Assembly: GCF_000374185.1 (NCBI RefSeq)
Contig: NZ_KB910518.1
Coordinates: 2,551,687-2,615,686 of the forward strand
Source of the DNA: Paenibacillus sp. HW567
GTDB taxonomy: Bacteria; Bacillota; Bacilli; Paenibacillales; Paenibacillaceae
Direction: 5' to 3'
Length of the DNA stretch: 64,000 bases
Positions 27,101 to 35,528 of the stretch are shown in pieces (position 1 is the stretch's first letter; the number at the start of each line of letters is the position of its first letter). The position numbers and the translations under genes were made by a program. The notes beneath the pieces are model-generated. The model did not search any database. It had not been told where the DNA came from and saw only the letters and a program-made list of their open reading frames with translations.

Positions 27101-27564
27101 CAATACTCCCCTTTAATTACAAAAAACGAGCCCCGAATCGTTCCGGCCAGTTTGGACTTTTGTCTTGCAAATTTAAACTTATCTTCTAACTCCTTAGGAA
27201 CCTCCATCCCCTCGGAAAGCTTAAAACCCACGGCCCGCTTCTTCGGGTCATCAACCGTATACATGACGTTGACCGAAAGACCATCCTCATAAAAAACGTA
27301 GGCCATTTTAATGTTCCCCACTTGAAACTGTGACGTTTCCAAAGGCTTGGCTGCGAACTCAATCTCACGTTCCTGCTTCAAAATTCGGTTCACATAGTCA
27401 AGGGTCTCCTGGCTTTCGCCGGCGGGTACAACCGTAAAAGCATGCTCGTATTTGTTCATATAGTAACGGGCTTCATTCGCACGTAAACCGGCAAGCGCTT
27501 CTGCTACAGGTGAAGACTCTAAGCCAGTTGTAGACACATTTTTAAAATCAACGATATAAGGCAA
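27100..27564 (-). CDS. Conserved-looking protein of unknown function
   Basis: A 154-residue soluble protein that I do not recognise. It begins with TTG at 27564, justified by AGGAGG seven bases upstream. It is rich in beta-type segments (MAYVFYEDGLSVNVMYTVDD, KLAGTIRGSFFVIKGEY) with a helical middle (SQETLDYVNRILKQEREIEF). No signal peptide, membrane segment or obvious catalytic motif is present. Its stop overlaps the start of the AIR-synthase-fold gene, so the two proteins are probably made in fixed proportion and may act together. Confidence 0.6.
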   Translation of the reverse strand: MPYIVDFKNVSTTGLESSPVAEALAGLRANEARYYMNKYEHAFTVVPAGESQETLDYVNRILKQEREIEFAAKPLETSQFQVGNIKMAYVFYEDGLSVNVMYTVDDPKKRAVGFKLSEGMEVPKELEDKFKFARQKSKLAGTIRGSFFVIKGEY

Positions 27565-27644
27565 CTACGTCCCTCCTAAAAGTTATTCGCCGAATGAAGC
27601 GCAGCAAATTACCGAATAGCTGGCTCCGGAAGCGTTGGCTCTCT

Positions 27645-28127
27645 TTATTTCCTTACAACAGGAATCCACATTTCGCCAAAAACTAAGCCGTTCCGCTCCC
27701 CCATCTCCACCGATGTATTGGGCGCGCCGACATAGGAAACATGCTTTGCTTCCGGCAAGGCTTGGCCAAAGGCAATGCCGGCAAGCTTATTATTTAATTC
27801 ATCAGCCGTCTGCGCTTCTCCTGTAACAACCAGATATTCTCCCTTAGGAAATTGAATGACTCTGGCTTCCTCAGGTGCCGCCGCTGCTTCTGCCAGGACG
27901 CCGGCATAGTGCATCATCTTGCCATTTACCGCTTCATTCACGGCAAAAATGTAGTCATTTGCGGCTATGGCTTTTAACGTGTCGAGCCTTCCATCTTGGC
28001 TGGCGGCCTGCCAAAAGTCTGACTTTTCCTTAATTATACCAGCATAGTCTGTGTAATCACTCTTAAGCTCAGTTCCTAATCCTATAACGGTGAAGCTGTC
28101 TTTTTCAACCAGGGTATACTCTGCCAT
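27645..28127 (-). CDS. GyrI-like effector-binding domain protein
   Basis: A 160-residue stand-alone AraC/Rob effector-binding (GyrI-like) domain: YTLVEKDSFTVIGLGTELKSDY at the start, RVIQFPKGEYLVVTGEAQTADELNNKL in the middle, and the typical end with a strand containing EMWIPVVRK. These domains bind hydrophobic cations or other small compounds. AAGGAAGG lies eight bases before the ATG. It diverges from a WYL-type regulator gene over a 109-base gap, an arrangement common for this pair, suggesting it is that regulator's target. Confidence 0.85.
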   Translation of the reverse strand: MAEYTLVEKDSFTVIGLGTELKSDYTDYAGIIKEKSDFWQAASQDGRLDTLKAIAANDYIFAVNEAVNGKMMHYAGVLAEAAAAPEEARVIQFPKGEYLVVTGEAQTADELNNKLAGIAFGQALPEAKHVSYVGAPNTSVEMGERNGLVFGEMWIPVVRK

Positions 28128-28236
28128 ATTTAAAACCTTCCTTTTTTGTGGATTATCCAGTGATTTGTCTTCTTCACTTGATGAGTATATGATAGCCTTA
28201 AATCATGTCAAAAAATGATACTGTTTAGGAGTCCCG

Positions 28237-29199
28237 ATGAAAAAAGTTGAACGGATTAATATCATCATGCGGTATATCAACAACCGCGCCCACTTTACAA
28301 TTTCTGGAATTATGCAGGAATTTAACATCTCCCGTTCGACAGCGATTAGAGATATCAGAGAGATTGAGGCTATGGGGATGCCGCTAGTGGCTGAAGCTGG
28401 AAGGGATGGGGGCTATTCCGTCATGAATAACTCCGTCCTTCCCATTGTCCGCTTCACCGATAATGAGGTCAAAGCTCTGTTTATTGCCTTTATGGCTACT
28501 AGAAATCAACAGCTCCCCTACCTCAAGAGCCGTCAGTCCTTAACTGAAAAATTACTGGGTCTTATCTCGAGCAACCAGCAGGAGGAGCTTTTTCTTTTAA
28601 ATCAAATCCTGCTGTTTGAAGGAACCAACCCCTATAATCCCGACCTGCTTGATCTTTCGGACCTTCCCCATCCCATGCTGGAACAACTGATCCAAATCCT
28701 TCTTGCGGATAGCTATTTATGCATTACCACCAAAGAAGATAAGTTAATCAAGTCTTATTCAATTTATCTCTTGCACCTGTATCGTGAAAAAAGTCTGTGG
28801 TTGATAGAAGGCTTCGACTTAAAGGAAGAAAAGAAACATATTTTTCCTGTAGACAATCTAACGGATGTCACGCCCTATAGGGGGAAACAAAAACTAAGCA
28901 AGACAATGATTTTAGAAAAACTAAGTAAACAGGAGGAAGTAATCAATCTTATCCTTGAACTTGGTCCAAAAGCGATTGCCCAATTCAAAAAATACCATCC
29001 TCTAAAGGTTTCTATTGCCTATACGAATCCTTACCAAACCACAGCCCTTCTAGAGACTTTTATTAATGTGGCTAAGCCTGAAGAATTGACCGGGATCATC
29101 AATTGGCTGCTTTTTCTGGGTGGGGACATCAGGGTTAGGGAAATGCCAAAAGAAGTCTTAGAAGGTATACAAGAAAGATTACGCTTATACTGCCCATAA
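28237..29199 (+). CDS. HTH/WYL-domain transcription regulator (YafY-like)
   Basis: A 320-residue regulator. The N-terminal winged helix (about 1-60) has FTISGIMQEFNISRSTAIRDIREIEAMGMPLVAEAGRDGGYSV, the DeoR/YafY-type HTH_11. A WYL-like central domain (about 140-220) has SYSIYLLHLYREKSLWLIEGFDLKEEKKHIFPVDNLTDV, followed by a C-terminal extension. AGGAG precedes the start. It diverges from the GyrI-like protein gene. Ligand binding through the WYL region is expected from the family; the ligand is unknown. Confidence 0.9.
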   Translation: MKKVERINIIMRYINNRAHFTISGIMQEFNISRSTAIRDIREIEAMGMPLVAEAGRDGGYSVMNNSVLPIVRFTDNEVKALFIAFMATRNQQLPYLKSRQSLTEKLLGLISSNQQEELFLLNQILLFEGTNPYNPDLLDLSDLPHPMLEQLIQILLADSYLCITTKEDKLIKSYSIYLLHLYREKSLWLIEGFDLKEEKKHIFPVDNLTDVTPYRGKQKLSKTMILEKLSKQEEVINLILELGPKAIAQFKKYHPLKVSIAYTNPYQTTALLETFINVAKPEELTGIINWLLFLGGDIRVREMPKEVLEGIQERLRLYCP

Positions 29200-29240
29200 T
29201 TAGTGGCGGTTATCCCTATTTATACGCAGCTTCTCTCCCT

Positions 29241-30161
29241 CTACTGTGATGTTCCATCGCTAAGGAATACGCGGATTACAATATCCTGATCATGATTGCC
29301 GAAGCCGGCTCCATATAGTGTCAATCCGCCAATGTTAACGGCCTTCTCGTCAACTGCGAAGCGGAGTGTCCAGAATTGCTCGGCTAGCTTGATATCTGCG
29401 ACGGTCACGTCTGACATCCACTCTTCATCTATAAATGTACCTGTGGCATCAATACGGATCGTCTTCAACAATCCATACTGATTCACATTTCTGTGCCACC
29501 ATTTCGGCGTATATTTGCCCCGCGCAGCCCTGCCGAAGTCAGCCGGGCTTGTCCAGGTTCCAAGCGCAACACCGTTAAAGGTGAATTGAATATCCGAAGG
29601 CCAATGATCGCTCAAGCCGGGCGCTTCTGAGGCGATTTCCATCGAAATTTCGATGGCATCGGCAGTTTCCTCAGGAAGCAGATAGTTAGGCGTCTTGTAC
29701 TCTACGTATCCCTTCCCGAACCACAGAATGGCGGCGTGAACCCGCTCGGGATCGAGAAAGTAACGCGGGTCGTCCCAAATTCCAATTTCCTTTTCCCGGG
29801 TGCCCAGCCCGCATGTAGGCTGGACGTCAAAAGCGGTATAATGACCGACTGAAATTGTCTGCTCTCTTATCTTCTTGGTTCGGCTGGCAGATGGCAGGTT
29901 GATCTCGATATGTTTTTCTGTGAGGAAGCACATTTTGTGTGTGCCTCCCTTCAGGCGAACCCTGCGGCTCCCGATTAATCCGGCTTGTTCAAGTTTATGG
30001 ATGTGCATGGTGACGATGGAGGGGCTAAGCTCTAAATTAGCTGCAATATCCTTCACATTCATTTCTCTGCCGGCAATGAGGTTCATAATTCTCCATCTGA
30101 CCTCACTAGCCAATGCTTCGTATAACGGCATGAATTTTTGTTCCCCGTTTGCCTGGATCAT
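29241..30161 (-). CDS. ArsR-type HTH regulator with large beta-rich C-terminal domain
   Basis: About 306 residues. The N-terminal winged helix is of ArsR type (LASEVRWRIMNLIAGREMNVKDIAANLELSPSIVTMHIHKLEQAGLI). From about residue 105 a domain of 200 residues rich in aromatic residues and beta segments follows (DPERVHAAILWFGKGYVEYK, WPSDIQFTFNGVALGTWTSPADFG, GNHDQDIVIRVFL). No cysteine metal site is seen, so it is not a metal sensor. The start is ATG 30161, with AGGAG nine bases upstream. It diverges from a GH43 gene and is its probable regulator. The C-terminal part may bind a sugar, an inference from context and composition. Confidence 0.8.
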   Translation of the reverse strand: MIQANGEQKFMPLYEALASEVRWRIMNLIAGREMNVKDIAANLELSPSIVTMHIHKLEQAGLIGSRRVRLKGGTHKMCFLTEKHIEINLPSASRTKKIREQTISVGHYTAFDVQPTCGLGTREKEIGIWDDPRYFLDPERVHAAILWFGKGYVEYKTPNYLLPEETADAIEISMEIASEAPGLSDHWPSDIQFTFNGVALGTWTSPADFGRAARGKYTPKWWHRNVNQYGLLKTIRIDATGTFIDEEWMSDVTVADIKLAEQFWTLRFAVDEKAVNIGGLTLYGAGFGNHDQDIVIRVFLSDGTSQ

Positions 30162-30334
30162 AATCATTAACTCCTGACCATGTTATTGAAATCATATTTA
30201 TATTAATTTAATAAAATTAATCGGAAACTTCAACCTTGTTTTATTGAAAGTTTCTAGCCAATGGTGTTTAATTCTTGTTAGTTATAGATCATGCTGAATT
30301 CTTGTATATATGAATTTACTAATGAGGTGGAGAA

Positions 30335-31831
30335 ATGAGATTCAATAATCCGGTCGTTAAGGGATTTTATCCTGACCCCAGTGTATGTAAAGTCAATAAT
30401 ACCTATTATCTCGTGTGCAGCTCCTTTCAGTATTTCCCTGGCGTTCCGATTTTTGAAAGCAAGGATCTGATCAATTGGACCCAAATTGGTCATTGCCTGA
30501 CCCGAACGAGTCAGGTTCAACTGGACACTGTGGACAGCTCCGGCGGCGTATTTGCCCCTACCCTGCGTCACCATAATGGACGGTTCTACATGACAACCAC
30601 AAATGACACTACACGTCAGAACTTCTATATCTGGACTGACGATATTTATGGCGAATGGTCTGAGCCTATTTATGTCGATCAAGGGGGAATAGACCCGGAT
30701 CTATATTTTGAAGAAGATAGAACGTATTTCATGAGCAACGGGACTGATGATTTCGGAGTTGGCGGCATTGTCCAATGTGAACTCGAAATTGAAACCGGAC
30801 GCAAGCTGACGCCCAGCCGTTCAATCTGGCAAGGAACCGGCGGACGGTATTTGGAAAGTCCTCACCTGTATAAAATAAATGGACGATACTATCTGATGGC
30901 AGCCGAAGGCGGAACCGAATATGGCCATATGATTACTTATGCGCGGGGAGATTCAGCTACTGGCCCGTTCGAGGCCTATGCGAACAATCCTGTACTGACT
31001 AATCGTAATTTGGGCGGTTACGAGCTGCAGGGAGTCGGCCACGGCGATTTGATTCAAGATGGCGAGGGGCATTGGTGGCTCTTCCATCTCGGATTCCGGC
31101 AGACGGGTCAATATCTTACGTATCACCACTTGGGACGCGAAGTGTTTCTGGCCCCGGTTACCTTTGGAGAGGATGGCTGGTTTACGGCAGGCCATAATAG
31201 CACCACGCTTTTGAGCTTCGAGACAGATCGTATCGCGGACACAATCGTTCAACAGGACAAAAAGGTCTTTACATTTGAGAATACCGATTGGAATCTGGAC
31301 TGGTGTTATCTTCGCCATCCGGCTGCCGGGCATTATCAGTTAGAAGCCGACAAGGTAAAGCTTACAGGAACCGGAGTGACGCTGGATGTTCCGGCATCTC
31401 CCACATTCATAGGCATTCGTCAAAAAGATTTCAATGCTGTCATTTCATGCGAAATCAGCCTTAACAGCGGCGAAGCCGGTATTACGCTCTATATGGATGA
31501 AAAACACCACTACGATTTGGCACTGCGCGGAAATGAGCAGGGATACGAGGTTATCGAACGGCTTAATATCGGAGAAATTAAATCCGTTGAAAAAGCTATA
31601 GATCTGAGCGACTGCCATCATGCCACATTGGTTGTTAGGGCTACCCCTACTTATTATCACTTTTATGTGCAGATTGAAGGTACTGAGACCTTGCTTGGAG
31701 CTGCGCAGACGAGATACCTCTCCTCAGAAGTAGCAGGAGGGTTTACTGGTGTACTAATCGGTCTGTATGCTACTGGAGAAACTCCCGGTTCCAATGCAGA
31801 GTTTACACATTTTAGCTGCGTGTATTCTTAA
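30335..31831 (+). CDS. Glycoside hydrolase family 43 (beta-xylosidase / arabinofuranosidase type)
   Basis: A 498-residue two-domain enzyme without signal peptide. The five-bladed propeller (1-290) has catalytic base Asp14 in GFYPDPS, pKa-tuning Asp120 in GGIDPDLYF and general acid Glu174 in YLESPHLY. Residues about 310-498 form the C-terminal concanavalin-like domain of XynB-type enzymes (PTFIGIRQKDFNAVISCEIS, GEAGITLYMDEKHHYDL). It probably cleaves xylo- or arabino-oligosaccharides inside the cell. It is monocistronic and divergent from the ArsR-type gene. It closely resembles the GH43 enzyme at 44953-46464 in layout and motifs. Confidence 0.94.
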   Translation: MRFNNPVVKGFYPDPSVCKVNNTYYLVCSSFQYFPGVPIFESKDLINWTQIGHCLTRTSQVQLDTVDSSGGVFAPTLRHHNGRFYMTTTNDTTRQNFYIWTDDIYGEWSEPIYVDQGGIDPDLYFEEDRTYFMSNGTDDFGVGGIVQCELEIETGRKLTPSRSIWQGTGGRYLESPHLYKINGRYYLMAAEGGTEYGHMITYARGDSATGPFEAYANNPVLTNRNLGGYELQGVGHGDLIQDGEGHWWLFHLGFRQTGQYLTYHHLGREVFLAPVTFGEDGWFTAGHNSTTLLSFETDRIADTIVQQDKKVFTFENTDWNLDWCYLRHPAAGHYQLEADKVKLTGTGVTLDVPASPTFIGIRQKDFNAVISCEISLNSGEAGITLYMDEKHHYDLALRGNEQGYEVIERLNIGEIKSVEKAIDLSDCHHATLVVRATPTYYHFYVQIEGTETLLGAAQTRYLSSEVAGGFTGVLIGLYATGETPGSNAEFTHFSCVYS

Positions 31832-31848
31832 TATATTCTCCCACAAGA

Positions 31849-31888
31849 AACAAGGCAGCGAACCCGCAATAAGGGCCGCTGCCTTGTT
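31849..31888. terminator. Hairpin between convergent GH43 and MBL genes
   Basis: Twelve-base-pair perfect stem AACAAGGCAGCG/CGCTGCCTTGTT with a 16-base loop. T tracts are poor, so termination is likely but not certain. Confidence 0.55.
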
Positions 31889-31925
31889 CGATGCATAACC
31901 TCCAGATATCCATTATGGACGACTT

Positions 31926-32756
31926 CTATTCCTCAAAAATCTTGTTTGTATCATAAATAATGTTTCCCAGCCCGCCATCTAACCTCTTCAGGTTTTTGTC
32001 CACTGCTTTTGCAAAATAGCTTTTTTGCCCCATGAACTCAAACGGGATATCATCGGTCTCCCGGTTCATAATTTCACGGCAAAGAATGATTATTTGCTGA
32101 AGGATTTCACCTGAAGCCTCCGCTTCATGATGGCACAAGTAGACTCGGTCATATTTCCCCCTGGTTTGTACATCCAGTTGCTGCATAGACTGTTGATACT
32201 TCTCCACCGAGTAGGAATTTTTATCGAACAGGAAGGTAGAATGGTTACAGGCATCCCCAAGGATCAAGGTTCGTTCCTCTGCGATTAGGATAGCCATCGT
32301 TCCCGGGGTGTGGCCTCCTGCCGCATATATCTCTAAGTGTATCCCCCCTAGATCAAAGCTATCTCCCTCCTGCAGCTCTTCGAAATTGGGATTCATGACG
32401 CTAACGAAATCCTTATCTTCAAGCTTAGGCGTCCTGTCCCCAAGAGCCATTGCGATATATTCCTTTCTGACTTCCAGAGCTTTATGTTCCATGAATACCG
32501 GGTTGTCCTTTGAACTCATATAGACCCGGTCGAATTCAGGAGCCCCCATCGCGTGATCAACATGCCCGTGTGTGAGAATTACCGTTAACGGTTTTTTAGT
32601 TAAATTCTCAACAAAGGCTCTCAGGTTTCCGATCCCCAGACAGGTGTCAATTAGAGCAGCCTCCCGCTCTCCTTCAATCAGATACAAAAATTCGTTCGTC
32701 AGGCTTGTAATTTGGGTTACATGCTCTGAAATTTTGTGCGAGGTGTAATAATCCAT
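31926..32756 (-). CDS. MBL-fold metallo-hydrolase
   Basis: A 276-residue metallo-beta-lactamase-fold protein. The metal-binding signature HGHVDH is present (ILTHGHVDHAMGAPEF), with further ligands in GGHTPGTM and GDACNH. The fold is a glyoxalase II/lactonase-like hydrolase. AGGAGG precedes the ATG and overlaps the end of the GH78 gene region, so it is the last gene of the transporter-GH78-MBL operon. The context suggests hydrolysis of an ester, lactone or related product of rhamnoside degradation; the specific substrate is unknown. Confidence 0.88.
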   Translation of the reverse strand: MDYYTSHKISEHVTQITSLTNEFLYLIEGEREAALIDTCLGIGNLRAFVENLTKKPLTVILTHGHVDHAMGAPEFDRVYMSSKDNPVFMEHKALEVRKEYIAMALGDRTPKLEDKDFVSVMNPNFEELQEGDSFDLGGIHLEIYAAGGHTPGTMAILIAEERTLILGDACNHSTFLFDKNSYSVEKYQQSMQQLDVQTRGKYDRVYLCHHEAEASGEILQQIIILCREIMNRETDDIPFEFMGQKSYFAKAVDKNLKRLDGGLGNIIYDTNKIFEE

Positions 32757-32765
32757 GTTGTCCTC

Positions 32766-35516
32766 CTATTGCTTCAGCATTAAAATTTCTTCGGCAGCCG
32801 CCTCGATATCCTCTTCCCTGATGCCAAAGAAGTCCATCTTCTTCAGCGTATTTAATGAATGGGACAGCCCGTCAATATCTCCAAGTGAAATAAACTCAAC
32901 CGCCATAGGAATTCTTTGCTTCAAGATTGCTAACGCTTCATCGTGTTTGGCCAATTCGGACAGGCGCGTATTCATGGTAAATAAATTTCTATAATCCTTC
33001 AAGGGATGGTAGGTAAATTCATGAGCTCCTGCTTCCAAAAAAATCGTCTCTCCATCATATTCGGGAAGCTGTACTTCTGCGGTCCGGGAGAAAGGAACCT
33101 CAAATCTAACCCAGACACTCCCGTCCTCATTAAGCCTCCACTGTGATCCATATTTACCGCTGATGGAATCATACTCCGTGGAGAAATATTGAAACTTCCC
33201 GTTGATCTGCGGAGCGAACAGCACCTTCTTAAAACCGGCTTCCAGAGGTCTGATTCCGCCAAGATCCCTGTAGAGGTATTCAACAACCGATCCGTATGCA
33301 TAATGGTTCAATGAGTTCATGACAGTCCCGCTCATACTGCCGTCTGCGAGTACGGAGTTCCAACGCTCCCAAATGGTGGTGGCGCCCAGATTCACACAAT
33401 AAAGCCAGCTTGGATACTCTTCCTGGAGCAAAAAGTCTAAGGCTTCTTCCTCCATCCCATTCTCGGCCAACACCTTGCACATAATAGGCGCCCCTACAAA
33501 ACCGCCGGTTAATCTGTTGCAGTCTTTATAGAATCGTTCGTGGAGACCTTGCATCAGCTTATCTTTGTCTACATATATGCCGAAATTTAAGGCAACCAGG
33601 TAACCGGTCTGGGTATCTATACTTAATCTGCCTGAAGCCGTAAAGTACTCATGAAGAATGGCGTCCAGCACTTTCTCCGATAATTCCGCGTATTTCCGTT
33701 CATCTGCTTCTTTTCCCAATATTGTAGCGGCTTTAGCGACCATTTTAAGAGATTCATAGTAGTAGCAGGAGCTGATAAAGCCGTCGTCCGTACCTCCCTT
33801 AAAGCTCTGTGGCGATCTCCCGTCCTGTGCTAACCAGTCTCCGATATGGGAGCCGAAATTGTAGAGGTACTGCTGGCCCCGCTTCTGATCCTCTCTTGTT
33901 ATATAATCAACCCAGTCCTTCATCATTGGAAAGCTCTGCTCCAGAACATCCTTGTCTCCGTAGTGGGTGTAGAGCACCATCGGCAAGAATGTTCCAATGT
34001 CGCCCCAAACACTGGTGGCAATGGGCTCACCAAACACCGGAATAAAGGCCGAAATGATTCCATTATGCTTCATTTGTTCGGTTCTTAAATCATGCATAAA
34101 TTTATTGTAAAATGCCCTTGTATCCATGTTATACGACGCGGTTCCCGCAAATACCTGCGCATCTCCGGTCCAGGCCAGACGTTCATCCCTTTGCGGGCAA
34201 TCCGTAGGAAAATCAATGAAGTTTGACTTTTGACCCCACAGACAGTTTTGAAAGAGCCTGTTGATCTTTTCATTCGAGGTTTCAATATGTCCGCTCTGCT
34301 CCAAATCGGAGTATAGAACTTTAGCAACAATATCATCCTTAGCTACATTTCCAATCCAGCCTGCGACCCGGACATACCGGAAGCCAAAGAAGGTAAAATG
34401 AGGTCTTACGACTTCCTCGGTACCATCCGATACATAAATAAATTGAGATTTGGCTGAGCGGTAATTATCATTGTAGAAGTTCCCGTCCTGCAGTATTTCT
34501 CCAAAATCAAAGATTAGCTTGGTTCCTGTTGGAAACGTATTGCGGAATTCGATCAACCCGGAGAGGTTCTGCCCCATGTCCAGTACCGTTTCACCCTTAG
34601 GGGTGATTATAATCTCTTGAACAGCCCTTATTTCCTTTACTTTAACAGGCAGGCTGTATCTGCTGATCAGCTTATTTTTATCCAAATTGAGAATACGGAC
34701 TTCTTGCTCTGGGTTGGCTTGCCCGGACCATAACAGGCGGTTGATAATTTCGCCGTCATAGATATCGCTTAGTTCAATATCAGAACCGGTGTAACGCCAT
34801 GTCTCATCCGTGTGTATCACCTGGACCTCGTCATTCTGGTACGTAATATGAAGCTCGGCAATGCAAGCAAATTCACTTCCGAAATTCTCTTGCAAATCGC
34901 CTAGTCCAAAACGCCCTTTATACCAGCCATTCCCGAGCATAATCTCCACTGTGTTGGTACTGGACAGCATACCGGTAATATCATAGGTCTGATACTGATA
35001 TTCACTGTGATAATCACTATATAAAGGGGCAAGATACTCGTCCCCTGCTTTCATTTTATTAATATAAGCTTCATACAGGCCCAATCCGCTAATGTACAGG
35101 CGGGCACTTTTAACGGGATGCTCTATAGAGAAATTTTTCTTGAACAGCGGATGGAAATGATCTCCTTCCTGGGTACCAATCCAACTCGCCTTCCATTGTT
35201 CATTCATTTTGCCTGTCTCAAAGGAGGCTGTGCCGCTTGTAGCGACCTCTCCTTCCTCCGTTTCGACTTCAATGCGATAATAGTATTTCGTCTTAGGCTG
35301 ACAATCCATTAGGATTGTTTCTCCTGTAGCGTCTAAATTTTCGTTTTCTTTGATATATAGAACGTTTGCAAAATCCTCAGTTAAGCTTACTTCTATTTTG
35401 GCTCTCTTTTGCCGCTTTGAACGGGTATCCTTAACCTTCCACGAACACTTTAGCATTGGATATGCAAAACCAGCCGGATTCTTGATTCCATTCATCCTTA
35501 TGTCTGTTACCTTCAT
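32766..35516 (-). CDS. Alpha-L-rhamnosidase (GH78)
   Basis: A 916-residue enzyme of the bacterial rhamnosidase family. N-terminal beta-sandwich domains (about 1-330; SARLYISGLGLYEAYIN, NGWYKGRFG) precede an (alpha/alpha)6 barrel with the hallmark DFPTDCPQRDERLAWTGDAQVF, in which the acidic residues around DERLAW are catalytic, and GATTIWERWNS. A C-terminal beta domain (LGGIRPLEAGFKKVLFAPQI) follows. It has no signal peptide, so it acts inside the cell on imported rhamnosides. AAGGAG precedes the ATG. It lies between a GPH transporter gene (12 bases upstream) and an MBL hydrolase gene. An extra segment of about 60 residues at the C-terminus is helical. Confidence 0.95.
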   Translation of the reverse strand: MKVTDIRMNGIKNPAGFAYPMLKCSWKVKDTRSKRQKRAKIEVSLTEDFANVLYIKENENLDATGETILMDCQPKTKYYYRIEVETEEGEVATSGTASFETGKMNEQWKASWIGTQEGDHFHPLFKKNFSIEHPVKSARLYISGLGLYEAYINKMKAGDEYLAPLYSDYHSEYQYQTYDITGMLSSTNTVEIMLGNGWYKGRFGLGDLQENFGSEFACIAELHITYQNDEVQVIHTDETWRYTGSDIELSDIYDGEIINRLLWSGQANPEQEVRILNLDKNKLISRYSLPVKVKEIRAVQEIIITPKGETVLDMGQNLSGLIEFRNTFPTGTKLIFDFGEILQDGNFYNDNYRSAKSQFIYVSDGTEEVVRPHFTFFGFRYVRVAGWIGNVAKDDIVAKVLYSDLEQSGHIETSNEKINRLFQNCLWGQKSNFIDFPTDCPQRDERLAWTGDAQVFAGTASYNMDTRAFYNKFMHDLRTEQMKHNGIISAFIPVFGEPIATSVWGDIGTFLPMVLYTHYGDKDVLEQSFPMMKDWVDYITREDQKRGQQYLYNFGSHIGDWLAQDGRSPQSFKGGTDDGFISSCYYYESLKMVAKAATILGKEADERKYAELSEKVLDAILHEYFTASGRLSIDTQTGYLVALNFGIYVDKDKLMQGLHERFYKDCNRLTGGFVGAPIMCKVLAENGMEEEALDFLLQEEYPSWLYCVNLGATTIWERWNSVLADGSMSGTVMNSLNHYAYGSVVEYLYRDLGGIRPLEAGFKKVLFAPQINGKFQYFSTEYDSISGKYGSQWRLNEDGSVWVRFEVPFSRTAEVQLPEYDGETIFLEAGAHEFTYHPLKDYRNLFTMNTRLSELAKHDEALAILKQRIPMAVEFISLGDIDGLSHSLNTLKKMDFFGIREEDIEAAAEEILMLKQ

Positions 35517-35528
35517 GTCTTTGTCTCC

